Of a stretch of DNA of 37,742 nt, positions 7,529 through 15,997 are shown piece after piece (the stretch's first letter is position 1; the number at the start of each line of letters is the position of its first letter). Below the pieces are notes generated by a model. The model saw only the letters and a program-made list of their open reading frames with translations. It did no database searches and was not told the origin of the DNA. Source of the DNA: Alphaproteobacteria bacterium (lineage in GTDB: Bacteria; Pseudomonadota; Alphaproteobacteria; UBA6615); contig JAPUHN010000357.1 in assembly GCA_027297685.1 (NCBI GenBank), positions 1 to 37,742 on the forward strand. The letters are read 5' to 3'. The translations under genes were made by a program, and so were the position numbers.

Positions 7529-9568
7529 ATGGCGCGAAATCTTTTAGCCGACGAATCCAGCCCCTATCTGCTGCAGCACGCCGACAATCCGGTGGAGTGG
7601 TATCCTTGGGGCACGGCCGCACTGGATCGCGCCCAGGAACTCGACCGGCCGATTCTGCTGTCGATTGGTTATGCCGCGTGCCACTGGTGCCATGTCATGG
7701 CCCATGAGAGCTTCGAAGACCCCGCCACCGCCGCGGTGATGAACGAATTGTTCATCAACATCAAGGTCGACCGCGAAGAACGCCCCGACATCGACACCAT
7801 CTATATGACATCGCTGGCGCTGTTTGGCGAGCACGGAGGCTGGCCGCTCACCATGTTCTGCACGCCGCAAGGCAAGCCGTTCTGGGGCGGCACCTATTTC
7901 CCGCCGACCTCTCGCTACGGCCGCCCCGGCTTTCCCGAATTGCTGCGCCATGTGGCGCAAATTTATCGCGACGAGCCGGATAAAGTCGCCACCAACAGCC
8001 AGGCCGTCGTGGCCGCGCTGGAAGATATGTCGCAACCCCAGGGAGCTGGCATGATCGCGCCCGATGCGGTCAACCGCGCAGCCGAGTCGATCGCCAAGGA
8101 AATCGATCCGCGGCACGGCGGCATCGGCACGGCGCCAAAGTTCCCGCAAGCGCCGATCCTGAACTTGTTATGGCGCGGCTATAAGCGGACCGGCGACCAG
8201 TCGTTGCGCGACGCGGTGCTGCTGACCCTCGACAAGATGGCCCAGGGCGGCATTTACGATCACCTCGGCGGTGGCTTCGCGCGTTATTCGACGGACGCCG
8301 CCTGGCTGGCGCCCCATTTCGAGAAAATGCTCTACGACAACGCACAGCTCATGGAGCTTTACACCGACGCGTGGCAGGAAACTCAACGTCCGCTGTACGC
8401 CCAACGAGTGAGTGAAACTGCTGAATGGGTGCTGCGCGAAATGGTCAACGCGACACCACCCGGCGGGGGGTTTTCCGCCACCATCGACGCCGATTCCGAA
8501 GGCGAAGAAGGTAAGTTCTATGTCTGGTCCGATGGCGAAATACGAGCCCTGCTGGGTGACGAGGCGGAATTGTTCATCTCTGCCTACGACGTCAGACCGG
8601 GTGGGAATTGGGAAGGCAAAACCATTCTCAACCGAACGCACGACGCCGAACTGAAAGACAACGAAACCGAAGCCCGCCTCGCCGCTTGCCGGCGACTATT
8701 ATTCGAGACGCGGTCCGAGCGGATCCCTCCGGCGCTCGATGACAAGGTGTTGGCCGACTGGAACGGCTTGATGATCGGCGCTCTCGCTAAAGCAGCCGCC
8801 GTGTTCGATCGGCCGGATTGGCTCGCCGCCGCCCGGTCGGCCTTCAAATTCGTTTCCGAGAACATGACGCAAACCGCTGGCGGTGACATCCGTCTCTTTC
8901 ACGCTTGGCGCAGCGGCGTTGCAAAACACGCCGCGACGCTAGACGACTATGCCAACTTGTGCCGGGGTGGATTATTGCTTTTTGAGGCCACACAAAAACG
9001 AGAGTATATTACACAAATACAAACATGGGTTGCAACGGCAAACCATCACTATTGGGATGAAAAATCCGGCGGGTATTATTTTACTGCAGACGACGCCGAC
9101 GACGTAATAACCCGGACAAAGAATTCGCTCGACAACGCCACGCCGGCTGGCAATGGGATTATGGCCGAGGTTCTAGCGCGGCTCTATCACCTCACCGGAC
9201 AAGACGAATACCGAAGCCGCTGTGAAAGCTTGATCGCTGCATTTTCCGGCGAGTCAGCAAAAAATGCCTTTCCCTATGTAACCCTAATCAACGCCGCGCA
9301 GTTCCTCGCCGAGGCGACACAAATGATCGTCATCGGCGATCACGATAACGCCGAGACCCTCGACCTTTTGGCGGCACGCAATCGCATTAGCATGCCGGCC
9401 AGCGTCGTGTCGGTTATCGCCAGCAGTGACAGTTTGAGCCCCGGCCATCCGGCGACGGGTAAAACCCGGATCGATGGGCAGGCAACGGCCTATGTTTGTC
9501 ACGGCCAGGTTTGTTCAGCGCCGCTGACAGACCCACAAGCGCTCCATGACTATCTCGCAGAGCGATGA
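7529..9568 (+). CDS. DUF255 thioredoxin-domain protein (YyaL/SPATA20 family)
   Basis: The 679-residue protein has the family architecture. An N-terminal thioredoxin-like DUF255 domain contains the CHWC motif (51-54) in YAACHWCHVMAHESFED, and a long C-terminal alpha/alpha-barrel region resembles N-acylglucosamine epimerases and glycosidases (for example HFEKMLYDNAQLMELY and DDKVLADWNGLMIGAL). The family is widespread but its biochemical role is unsettled; the lower-case assignment to redox or sugar chemistry would be inference. The ATG at 7529 (MARNLLADESSPYLLQ) has GGAG seven bases upstream, so the longer frame back to 7154 is rejected because it overlaps DUF6489. The stop overlaps the ogt start (ATGA). 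Base composition is locally AT-rich near 8980-9110. Confidence 0.9.
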   Translation: MARNLLADESSPYLLQHADNPVEWYPWGTAALDRAQELDRPILLSIGYAACHWCHVMAHESFEDPATAAVMNELFINIKVDREERPDIDTIYMTSLALFGEHGGWPLTMFCTPQGKPFWGGTYFPPTSRYGRPGFPELLRHVAQIYRDEPDKVATNSQAVVAALEDMSQPQGAGMIAPDAVNRAAESIAKEIDPRHGGIGTAPKFPQAPILNLLWRGYKRTGDQSLRDAVLLTLDKMAQGGIYDHLGGGFARYSTDAAWLAPHFEKMLYDNAQLMELYTDAWQETQRPLYAQRVSETAEWVLREMVNATPPGGGFSATIDADSEGEEGKFYVWSDGEIRALLGDEAELFISAYDVRPGGNWEGKTILNRTHDAELKDNETEARLAACRRLLFETRSERIPPALDDKVLADWNGLMIGALAKAAAVFDRPDWLAAARSAFKFVSENMTQTAGGDIRLFHAWRSGVAKHAATLDDYANLCRGGLLLFEATQKREYITQIQTWVATANHHYWDEKSGGYYFTADDADDVITRTKNSLDNATPAGNGIMAEVLARLYHLTGQDEYRSRCESLIAAFSGESAKNAFPYVTLINAAQFLAEATQMIVIGDHDNAETLDLLAARNRISMPASVVSVIASSDSLSPGHPATGKTRIDGQATAYVCHGQVCSAPLTDPQALHDYLAER

Positions 9569-10026
9569 CCGATATCCACCTGAGCCTCGACAGCCCGGTC
9601 GGCCCCCTTACTGTCACCGAACAGAACGGTGCGCTGGTAAGCCTCGAGTGGAATGACCGAGCGGACAACGAGGCCAGCCCGCTGCTCGCCGAAGCGCGGC
9701 GCCAGCTACACGCCTATTTCGCCGGAACGCTCGCTACATTCGATCTGCCGGTGGCGCCAGCGGGCACACCGCACCAGCAGAGGGTCTGGCAGGCCATGCA
9801 AAAGATTTCGTTCGGCGACTATCAATCCTATGGCGAACTTTCCGCCGCGATCGGCTCTTCGCCGCGCGCAGTCGGCACCGCCTGCGGCCGCAATCCGATA
9901 CCGATCATTATCCCCTGCCACCGCGTATTGGCGGCGGGCGGCCAGATCGGCGGCTACTCCGGCAACGGCGGCACCACGACCAAACGGTACCTACTGTCGC
10001 TTGAAGGCGTCGAGCTCAAAGAATAG
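9565..10026 (+). CDS. ogt: methylated-DNA--protein-cysteine methyltransferase
   Basis: This suicide repair protein transfers the alkyl group from O6-alkylguanine (and O4-alkylthymine) to its own cysteine. At 153 residues it is a single-domain Ogt-type protein without the Ada regulatory domain. The active-site PCHRV lies at 117-121 with the acceptor Cys118. The DNA-binding helix-turn-helix stretch is YGELSAAIGSSPRAVGTACGRNP, whose Arg finger is present. The GGYSGN.TKRYLLSLEG tail completes the fold. The ATG overlaps the DUF255 stop by four bases, so the two are probably cotranslated. Confidence 0.95.
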   Translation: MTDIHLSLDSPVGPLTVTEQNGALVSLEWNDRADNEASPLLAEARRQLHAYFAGTLATFDLPVAPAGTPHQQRVWQAMQKISFGDYQSYGELSAAIGSSPRAVGTACGRNPIPIIIPCHRVLAAGGQIGGYSGNGGTTTKRYLLSLEGVELKE

Positions 10027-10106
10027 GCTCGCCGCCAAGGATTGGAAAACTTTAGAAACTTCGCCGGCACCACGAGACCGTTGCGATACCGGGAGGAAAG
10101 AGAAAA

Positions 10107-11081
10107 ATGATCCATGCCATCCGCATGCACGAGAACGGCGGCCCCGAAGTATTGCAGTGGGACGAAGTTGAGGTTGGCGATCCTGCAGCGGGAGAAATCC
10201 GCGTTCGTCAAACCGCGGTAGGACTCAACTATATCGATACCTATCTGCGCACCGGTGCGCGGCCACTGCCGATGCCCTCGGTGCTTGGCCTCGAAGCAGC
10301 AGGCGTAGTCGTGGCGGCGGGCGACGGTGTTACCAACTTCGTGGTCGGCGATCGCATCGCCTACGCCGACATGCCGGTTGGCGCCTACGCCGAAGAGCGC
10401 GTAATGCCCGCGCATATCGCCGTCAAACTGCCGGATGACGTGGCAGACCAGACCGCCGCGGCCGCAATGTTAAAAGGCATGACCGCCCAATTCCTGATCC
10501 GCCAATGCTTCCGTGTAGAGCCCGGCATGACCGTGCTGCTGCATGCCGCAGCCGGCGGGGTCGGCCTGATCGCCAGCCAATGGCTCAACCATTTGGGCGT
10601 GACCGTCATCGGCACGGTCGGTAGCCCGGAAAAGGCCGAGCTGGCCAAGGCGCATGGCGTCCATCACGTCATCAATTACCAAACCGAAAATTTCGTCGAC
10701 CGGATCAAAGAGATCACCGACGGCGCCGGCGTTCCGGTGGTTTACGACGGCGTCGGCAAGGACACGTTGCTGGATTCGATGAAGTGTTTATCGCCGCGCG
10801 GCACGCTGGTCAGTTTCGGTAACGCTTCAGGCGCACCCGCCCCCGTCAATCTTGGCGATCTGTCGACCTACGGCTCAATTTTTGTCACGCGGCCCATGCT
10901 GTTCCACTACACCGCGACGCGCGACGATCTCGAGGCCTGCGCCAACGAATTGTTCGATGTTATTAGTTCCGCCGCTGTCAAGATCGAGATCAATCAAACC
11001 TACCCGTTGAAAGACGCGGCGCAAGCACACCGTGATCTCGAGGCGCGCAAAACGACCGGGTCGACGGTTTTACTGCCGTAG
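10107..11081 (+). CDS. quinone oxidoreductase (zinc-independent MDR family)
   Basis: This is a medium-chain dehydrogenase/reductase of the NADPH:quinone oxidoreductase (Qor) branch, which reduces quinones or related enones with NADPH. The 324 residues match Qor length. The N-terminal catalytic domain has VGLNYIDTYLRTG and PSVLGLEAAGVV. The Rossmann dinucleotide-binding motif is HAAAGGVGLIASQ (146-158). The Cys/His ligands of the structural zinc site are absent, as expected. The start is ATG 10107 after GGGAGGAAAGAGAAAA, a strong Shine-Dalgarno stretch. It follows ogt by 80 bases and is seven bases before the next gene. The substrate cannot be fixed from sequence. Confidence 0.9.
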   Translation: MIHAIRMHENGGPEVLQWDEVEVGDPAAGEIRVRQTAVGLNYIDTYLRTGARPLPMPSVLGLEAAGVVVAAGDGVTNFVVGDRIAYADMPVGAYAEERVMPAHIAVKLPDDVADQTAAAAMLKGMTAQFLIRQCFRVEPGMTVLLHAAAGGVGLIASQWLNHLGVTVIGTVGSPEKAELAKAHGVHHVINYQTENFVDRIKEITDGAGVPVVYDGVGKDTLLDSMKCLSPRGTLVSFGNASGAPAPVNLGDLSTYGSIFVTRPMLFHYTATRDDLEACANELFDVISSAAVKIEINQTYPLKDAAQAHRDLEARKTTGSTVLLP

Positions 11082-11088
11082 GGGCCGA

Positions 11089-11460
11089 TTGGTTAAACAC
11101 AACGCCATCGATCCTGCGGGCGACGCTGCCAAAGTGCGTGGCGAACTCGAGGCTCTAAGGGATCAGGTCGTAGCCGCCACAGAACAGGGCGCCGAGGCCG
11201 CCAAACCGGTTGAGCTTGACCAGCAGCGGGTGGGTCGTCTATCGCGTATGGACGCACTACAGGGCCAGGAGATGGCGCGCGCCGCTGAACGGCGCCGTGA
11301 TATCGAATTACGCAAGATAGAAGCCGCGCTGAGTCGGCTTGATCGCGGTGATTACGGCTGGTGCGTGCGGTGCGGTGAAGAAATTGCCGCCGAACGGCTA
11401 CGGCACGACCCGGCGGTGCCGGTCTGTATCGACTGTGCTCAAGGCGCGTCGGACGCCTGA
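11089..11460 (+). CDS. DksA/TraR-type C4 zinc-finger protein
   Basis: The small protein (123 residues from TTG 11089) has an N-terminal coiled-coil-like region and a C-terminal DksA/TraR zinc finger: Cys92, Cys95, Cys113 and Cys116 in CVRCGEEIAAERL...VCIDC. Related short family members bind in the RNA polymerase secondary channel. Acidic tip residues typical of DksA are not obvious here, so a role in transcription control is only an inference. The coil is helical between residues 45 and 80 (MARAAERRRDIELRK). It follows the oxidoreductase gene by seven bases and converges on rho. The TTG start is chosen because no ATG lies upstream outside the previous gene; an internal ATG would shorten the coil. 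Confidence 0.8.
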   Translation: MVKHNAIDPAGDAAKVRGELEALRDQVVAATEQGAEAAKPVELDQQRVGRLSRMDALQGQEMARAAERRRDIELRKIEAALSRLDRGDYGWCVRCGEEIAAERLRHDPAVPVCIDCAQGASDA

Positions 11461-11500
11461 CGAGCGCTTTTCGGGCAGCAGCGGTCCACTGGTTCGCAGT

Positions 11501-12757
11501 TTACTGATTCATCGATTCGAAGAAGTCTTTGTTGGTCTTCGATTTCTTCAACTTGTCGAGCAGGAACTCCATGCCGTCGACAACGCCCATGGGCAAGAGA
11601 ATCCGGCGCAGCATCCACATTTTCGACAGAGTATTCTTTTCGACCAACAGCTCTTCCTTGCGCGTACCCGACTTGGTGATGTCGATCGATGGCCAGGTGC
11701 GCTTGTCGGCAAGCTTGCGGTCGAGAATGATCTCGGAGTTACCGGTCCCCTTGAACTCTTCGAAGATGACCTCATCCATGCGGCTGCCAGTTTCGATTAG
11801 GGCGGTCGAAATGATGGTCAGCGACCCTCCCTCCTCGATGTTTCGGGCGGCGCCGAAAAACCGCTTGGGTCGTTGCAGCGCATTGGCGTCGACGCCGCCG
11901 GTCAGCACCTTGCCTGACGACGGCACAACGGTGTTGTATGCACGCGCCAGCCGCGTGATCGAATCGAGCAATATCACCACATCGCGCTTGTGTTCGACTA
12001 GGCGTTTTGCCTTGGCGATCACCATTTCCGCCACTTGGACGTGCCGCGACGCCGGCTCATCGAAGGTCGAGGCGATGACTTCACCGCGCACGGTGCGTTG
12101 CATATCGGTGACTTCTTCCGGCCGCTCGTCGATCAATAACACCATCAGATAGACTTCCGGATGGTTCGCCATAATCGCCTTGGCGATATTTTGCATCATC
12201 ACCGTCTTGCCGGTGCGCGGCGGCGAGACCAGCAAGGCCCGCTGGCCCTTGCCGAGCGGCGCGACGATATCGATCACCCGCAGTGTCGGGTCCTTCGATT
12301 CAGAGTTCTCGATCTCCAGCGTAAACCTCTCTTCGGGGTAGAGCGGCGTCAGGTTGTCGAAATTAATGCGGTGGCGGGTGTGCTCGACGCCGTCAAAATT
12401 GACTTTGTTGGTTTTCAGCAACGCGAAGTAGCGCTCGCCATCCTTGGGTGCGCGAATTTCACCCTCGACGGTGTCGCCGGTACGTAGCGCGAACCGGCGG
12501 ACCTGGCTGGGCGAAACATAGATGTCGTCGGGCCCCGGTAAATAATTCGATTCAGGCGAGCGCAGGAACCCGAAGCCATCCTGCAGAACTTCCAGAACGC
12601 CACCGCCATGGATCGGCACCCCGTTCTCGGCAAGCGCTTTCAGAATGCCGAACATCATATCCTGCATTCGAAGGTTGCTTGCACCTTCGATTTCCAACTC
12701 TTCGGCAAAGGCCAGTAGGTCGCCGGGGGTTTTTTGCTTAAGTTCTTGAAGGTCCAT
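11501..12757 (-). CDS. rho: transcription termination factor Rho
   Basis: Rho is the hexameric RNA helicase that terminates transcription. From ATG 12757 ([20 protein letters not shown]) it has 418 residues, the usual size. The N-terminal RNA-binding domain includes [16 protein letters not shown] (53-68) and the OB-fold segment. The ATPase domain has Walker A SPPRTGKT (178-185), Walker [10 protein letters not shown], and the R-loop block [11 protein letters not shown]. The longer frame upstream lacks similarity and is rejected. It lies downstream of hemJ across a 260-base leader and converges on the DksA-like gene with 40 bases between. Rho often autoregulates through its leader, but no specific structure is proven here. 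Confidence 0.97.
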   Translation of the reverse strand: MDLQELKQKTPGDLLAFAEELEIEGASNLRMQDMMFGILKALAENGVPIHGGGVLEVLQDGFGFLRSPESNYLPGPDDIYVSPSQVRRFALRTGDTVEGEIRAPKDGERYFALLKTNKVNFDGVEHTRHRINFDNLTPLYPEERFTLEIENSESKDPTLRVIDIVAPLGKGQRALLVSPPRTGKTVMMQNIAKAIMANHPEVYLMVLLIDERPEEVTDMQRTVRGEVIASTFDEPASRHVQVAEMVIAKAKRLVEHKRDVVILLDSITRLARAYNTVVPSSGKVLTGGVDANALQRPKRFFGAARNIEEGGSLTIISTALIETGSRMDEVIFEEFKGTGNSEIILDRKLADKRTWPSIDITKSGTRKEELLVEKNTLSKMWMLRRILLPMGVVDGMEFLLDKLKKSKTNKDFFESMNQ

Positions 12758-13017
12758 TGCTTTTACCGAGAAAAGAGAGAGCGCTATGGAGGGTGTCGCT
12801 ATGGCCTCGAAGGGCCTGACGGTAACCGCGCTACAATGCAAACGGTCTTAAGCGCTCTGGTGGTGGTTTTGCCGACGGCTCGTGCCAGCACTAATCGACA
12901 AATGGGGAAGGATTAAACGCGGGCTTGTTCATACACCCAAGCGGTTAACTAATAGCCAATTAGTGATTGCGCCGGGTCAAGTCAACCTTTCCGTCGTTCA
13001 AGAGATGGCGGGCGCGA
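12758..13017 (-). other. rho leader / promoter region (no gene seen)
   Basis: These 260 bases separate rho from hemJ. No conserved reading frame is visible. On the minus strand a TTGACC (12975-12980) and CTATTA (12950-12955) could form a weak promoter, but the spacing of 19 bases is long, so this is only a candidate. The leader is long enough to hold a Rho-dependent autoregulation signal. Confidence 0.35.
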
Positions 13018-13467
13018 TCAGAATGGCTGGACAATCACCATTATAACAATAATCACCATGAGTACGGTCGGGAGTTCGTTGGCGAGGCGGTAGGTCCGGG
13101 CGGGACGTGTGTTGGCGTCAGCTAAAAAGTCCTTCCGCCAGCGGCCGAATATATGATGCATAGCCGTCAACACCATAACCGCCGCAAGCTTGACCCAAAT
13201 CCAACCGCTGCTCCAGTCGATGCGATCGGGTGTCGCCAGCATGAGCCCACCGAACACAAATGCCAGGATCATCGCCGGATTCATGATCGCTATCAGCAAG
13301 CGGCGCTCCATAACTTTAAATGTCTCGCTCTGCGGTGAACCCGGCTCGGCCTCGCTGTGATAGACAAATAATCGCGGCAGGTAGAGCAAACCGGCCATCC
13401 ACGCGATCACACTGATCACGTGCAACGCCTTTATCCACAAATACCATGCGTCAAGCACTGCGCCCAT
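13018..13467 (-). CDS. hemJ: protoporphyrinogen IX oxidase HemJ
   Basis: HemJ oxidises protoporphyrinogen IX to protoporphyrin IX in the membrane, the penultimate heme step in most alphaproteobacteria that lack HemG and HemY. The 149-residue protein starts at ATG 13467 and has four hydrophobic helices. Family hallmarks are WYLWIKALHVISVIAWMAGL near the N-terminus, which contains an essential His, LPRLFVYH after helix one, and the C-terminal YRLANELPTVLMVIIVIMVI. The stop of hemH and this start overlap (TAATG), indicating translational coupling. The context hemE-hemH-hemJ places three late heme steps in one transcript. Confidence 0.93.
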   Translation of the reverse strand: MGAVLDAWYLWIKALHVISVIAWMAGLLYLPRLFVYHSEAEPGSPQSETFKVMERRLLIAIMNPAMILAFVFGGLMLATPDRIDWSSGWIWVKLAAVMVLTAMHHIFGRWRKDFLADANTRPARTYRLANELPTVLMVIIVIMVIVQPF

Positions 13468-14513
13468 TATCCGATGCCTCCGGCGGTACAGGGGCATTGC
13501 GGCCATTGGTCCGGGCAAATACGGCCGCCTGACCCATTGCACGGCGACGGTGTGTCGGATACCGCTACCGAAACCAGGCGCGCAAGCCCCGCTATGAACG
13601 GTTGGGAGATGCTCACCGTGGGCACCCGGTGGTAGCCCGCCACGCCGATGGCGTCGGCAATTTGCCGGTATTCGATGTCCAACTCCACCAATGTCTCGGA
13701 ATGCTCGGATACGAAAGCCAGGGGTACAATGACGACAGCAAGCCCCTCAGCGCCGGCCCGGCGGATCTCATCCTCGGTTGACGGACCGATCCATTCCAGC
13801 GGGCCAACCCGGCTTTGATAGCAGTTTAGCCAGTCGAGATCATTTAGCCCAAGTTCGTCAACCACGGCCTTCGCAGTCTGCTCGACTTGCCACCGGTAAG
13901 GATCGCCGCCATCGATAATTTTTTTGGGCAGCCCATGCGCCGAAAAAAGAACTCGCACCCGTTTGCCTTCATCTACGTTTTGTAGGGCTGAGCGCAAAGC
14001 GGCTGCGTTGGCGGAGACAAATCCAGGCTCGGTGGGATAGCAGCAGATCGATTGTGTCGGGCAATCTAAACCAATCGAGCGTTCTGCTCGCTGCCATACT
14101 CGCAAGAAAGAACCCACTGTAGTCGTTGAATATTGCGGATAGAGGGGCAGCAGGACGATTCTATCGGGTGCGTAGGCCTTAACGTCGCGCGCCACTGCAT
14201 CGACTTTTGGATGCCAATAGCGCATCGCCACGAACACGCGGTAATCGTCGCCCCCCGAAGCTGACAGCGCTGATTCCAAGGCCTCTGCCTGTGCTCGCGT
14301 GTTTTCCAACAACGGCGACCCGCCACCGAGGTGCTGATAGATTTTTCGGGCGACTGGGGCCCGGCGGCTGGATATCAGCTTAGCTAGCAGCCATCGTATC
14401 GGCCCAGGCGCGCCGATAATCATCGGATCGTTGAAAAGATTGAATAAAAAGGGCTGTACGTCGTCAGGCTTATCTGGACCACCGAGGTTGTAGAGAACGA
14501 CTGCGATTTTCAC
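13467..14513 (-). CDS. hemH: ferrochelatase
   Basis: Ferrochelatase inserts ferrous iron into protoporphyrin IX to make heme. The 348-residue protein has the porphyrin-site FSAHGLPKK with metal-site His193 and the SEHSETLVELD motif (269-279) with the catalytic Glu. CYQSRVGPLEWIGPSTEDEI (231-250) is the family signature. The C-terminus carries Cys325, Cys333, Cys340 and Cys342; some bacterial ferrochelatases, including that of Caulobacter, bind a [2Fe-2S] cluster near the C-terminus, so this could be a cluster site, not proven here. The start is GTG 14513, overlapping the hemE stop (GTGA). Confidence 0.95.
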   Translation of the reverse strand: MKIAVVLYNLGGPDKPDDVQPFLFNLFNDPMIIGAPGPIRWLLAKLISSRRAPVARKIYQHLGGGSPLLENTRAQAEALESALSASGGDDYRVFVAMRYWHPKVDAVARDVKAYAPDRIVLLPLYPQYSTTTVGSFLRVWQRAERSIGLDCPTQSICCYPTEPGFVSANAAALRSALQNVDEGKRVRVLFSAHGLPKKIIDGGDPYRWQVEQTAKAVVDELGLNDLDWLNCYQSRVGPLEWIGPSTEDEIRRAGAEGLAVVIVPLAFVSEHSETLVELDIEYRQIADAIGVAGYHRVPTVSISQPFIAGLARLVSVAVSDTPSPCNGSGGRICPDQWPQCPCTAGGIG

Positions 14514-15607
14514 CGCTTGATCCCCGACCGCAGGAATTCTGCCAGCGCTTCGACGTGCCCAGGCGGCGTTTGTGGAACAACGCCGTGGCCCAAATTGAAT
14601 ATGAAGGGGCCGTCGCCCAGCGCCTCGATAATTGTGGCCGCTGCGCTCAACATCTGCTCTCCGCCGACCAACAGCGCCATCGGGTCCAGATTGCCCTGTA
14701 CCGCATAGGCCGGTTGCAGTGTGTCTGCCGCGAAAGTTGGCGACAACGCACTGTCGATACCAACGCCGTCCACACCCGTCTCAGCAGCATAGTGCGCAAC
14801 CGCCGGACCGACGCCGCGGGGAAAACCGATAATCTTAGCGTCCGGCTTCGCCGCGCGAACGTTAGCAATTATCCGTTGTGTCGGCGCGACGACGCACCGG
14901 TCGAACTGATCTGCGGGAACTGCGCCAGCCCAGGTATCGAACAATTGAACGGCATCTGCACCGGCATCGATTTGTCCGATTAGATAATCGCTGGTCGCGG
15001 TAACCAGCAACGCCAGCAGCCGGTCAAATCCTGCCGGATCCTCGCGCGCCCAGGTCTTGGTTTGCGCGAAATCGCGGCTGGTCCCACCCTCGACCATGTA
15101 AGTCGCAACGGTCCAGGGCGCCCCAGCAAAACCTAGGAGAGCCACATCGTTGGGTAGCTGTTCTTTTACTTGTCGAACCGTATCGAAGATCGGCGACAGA
15201 TGAGCATTGGTCTCCCCGGCTGAAAGACGCGCTAAATCACCCACCGATCTAACCGGCTCGAGTTGCGGTCCAACGCCATCACTGAAATTCACCGATTGGC
15301 CGAGCGCATCAGGTATCACCAGAATATCTGAAAACAAAATTGCCGCGTCGGGATGAAATCGGCGAACGGGTTGAACCGTGACTTCGGCGGCTAGGTCCGG
15401 CGTGTAACACAGGTCGAGAAACGACGGCACGGTTTTCCGGATCTTGCGATATTCCGGCAAGTATCGTCCCGCTTGACGCATAAACCAAAACGGTGGCCTC
15501 GATAGCGATTGTCCGCCCAACACGCTGAGTAAAGGTTTGGTCACGCGAAGATCGTTTCTTTTTTGCTGGGTTTCAATGATATTTCGAGTATCCGGCCGGG
15601 TCGGCAT
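14510..15607 (-). CDS. hemE: uroporphyrinogen decarboxylase
   Basis: HemE decarboxylates the four acetate side chains of uroporphyrinogen III to give coproporphyrinogen III. The frame from ATG 15607 gives 365 residues. The conserved core begins at PLLSVL and RPPFWFMRQAGRYLPEYR (37-54), which holds the substrate-binding Arg. Later blocks include GFAGAPWTVATYMVEGG and FNLGHGVVP near the C-terminus. A GTG at 15544, directly before TKPLLSVLGG, is an alternative start that matches homologues better, and neither has a strong ribosome site. The gene flanks the inferred origin and reads away from it, followed by hemH and hemJ. Confidence 0.95.
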   Translation of the reverse strand: MPTRPDTRNIIETQQKRNDLRVTKPLLSVLGGQSLSRPPFWFMRQAGRYLPEYRKIRKTVPSFLDLCYTPDLAAEVTVQPVRRFHPDAAILFSDILVIPDALGQSVNFSDGVGPQLEPVRSVGDLARLSAGETNAHLSPIFDTVRQVKEQLPNDVALLGFAGAPWTVATYMVEGGTSRDFAQTKTWAREDPAGFDRLLALLVTATSDYLIGQIDAGADAVQLFDTWAGAVPADQFDRCVVAPTQRIIANVRAAKPDAKIIGFPRGVGPAVAHYAAETGVDGVGIDSALSPTFAADTLQPAYAVQGNLDPMALLVGGEQMLSAAATIIEALGDGPFIFNLGHGVVPQTPPGHVEALAEFLRSGIKR

Positions 15608-15645
15608 TATGCGGAACGCGATAGGGAATGCTAGGCCAACATCCT

Positions 15646-15676
15646 AATAAAGATTTATAAATAAAGAAGTTTTTGA
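15646..15676. other. AT-rich tract, candidate duplex-unwinding element
   Basis: The stretch from 15646 to 15676 is almost free of G and C (AATAAAGATTTATAAATAAA and following bases), and sits 40 bases from the hemE start in an otherwise GC-rich chromosome. Such tracts are where the origin opens. Alternatively it supports the hemE promoter. Confidence 0.45.
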
Positions 15677-15711
15677 TGTAGTAGGACCGTTGAATTAGTG
15701 GTGTTGATGGT

Positions 15712-15720
15712 TGATCCGCA
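15712..15720 (+). promoter_or_regulatory. DnaA-like box (TGATCCGCA)
   Basis: TGATCCGCA matches the Caulobacter-type box TGATCCACA at eight of nine positions. It lies about 36 bases from the AT-rich tract. Confidence 0.4.
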
Positions 15721-15841
15721 GGGTTATTCAGCACAGTCGATTTTTACGCCAAAGAGTGTTGTCTCTGTGAAGATTATTGGTAACTGGTTGGTTGGATGTT
15801 GTTTTCAAATTTGCTCAGCGGTGTTTGGGTGGGGACAGGTA

Positions 15842-15850
15842 TGGGGATAA
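15842..15850 (-). promoter_or_regulatory. DnaA-like box (TTATCCCCA, minus strand)
   Basis: The top strand reads TGGGGATAA, which is TTATCCCCA on the minus strand, eight of nine to TTATCCACA. Confidence 0.5.
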
Positions 15851-15865
15851 ATATATTGCACCATT

Positions 15866-15874
15866 TGATCCACG
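15866..15874 (+). promoter_or_regulatory. DnaA-like box (TGATCCACG)
   Basis: TGATCCACG differs from the Caulobacter-type box TGATCCACA only at the last base. It is 24 bases from the preceding opposite-strand box. Confidence 0.5.
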
Positions 15875-15890
15875 GCGGCAGGACAACGGT

Positions 15891-15923
15891 GTTTACCTGC
15901 GCATGAACCTGTTGACGGTAAAC
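15891..15923. repeat. inverted repeat GTTTACC / GGTAAAC in the origin
   Basis: A perfect seven-base inverted repeat, GTTTACC (15891-15897) and GGTAAAC (15917-15923), is separated by 19 bases. The same stretch carries three direct ACCTG repeats at 15895, 15907 and 15922. It may be a protein-binding site in the origin; no protein is assigned. Confidence 0.45.
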
Positions 15924-15957
15924 CTGCATCCGAGAGCAAATTTTTCGTGTACGAAGC

Positions 15958-15980
15958 ATAGGGTGGGTTATCCACCCTAT
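15958..15980. repeat. hairpin 1 with DnaA-like box (TTATCCACC)
   Basis: ATAGGGTGG (15958-15966) and CCACCCTAT (15972-15980) form a perfect nine-base inverted repeat with a five-base spacer. The box TTATCCACC (15968-15976), eight of nine to TTATCCACA, spans the spacer and right arm. It directly abuts hairpin 2. Confidence 0.7.
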
Positions 15981-15997
15981 CTGTTGATTATCAACAG
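15981..15997. repeat. hairpin 2 with DnaA-like box (TTATCAACA)
   Basis: CTGTTGATTATCAACAG is a perfect seven-base inverted repeat with a three-base TTA spacer. The box TTATCAACA (15988-15996), eight of nine to TTATCCACA, is in the same orientation as the box in hairpin 1 and exactly 20 bases away. The hairpin ends at the ribosome-binding AGAGG of ppsR, so it could also affect ppsR expression. Confidence 0.7.

Noticed and set aside
12734-12916. Short plus-strand frame in the rho leader
   Set aside because: No motif; overlaps the rho start and is not preceded by a ribosome site.
15724-15732. TTATTCAGC as a further DnaA box
   Set aside because: It matches only seven of nine to the consensus and is not clearly better than background.
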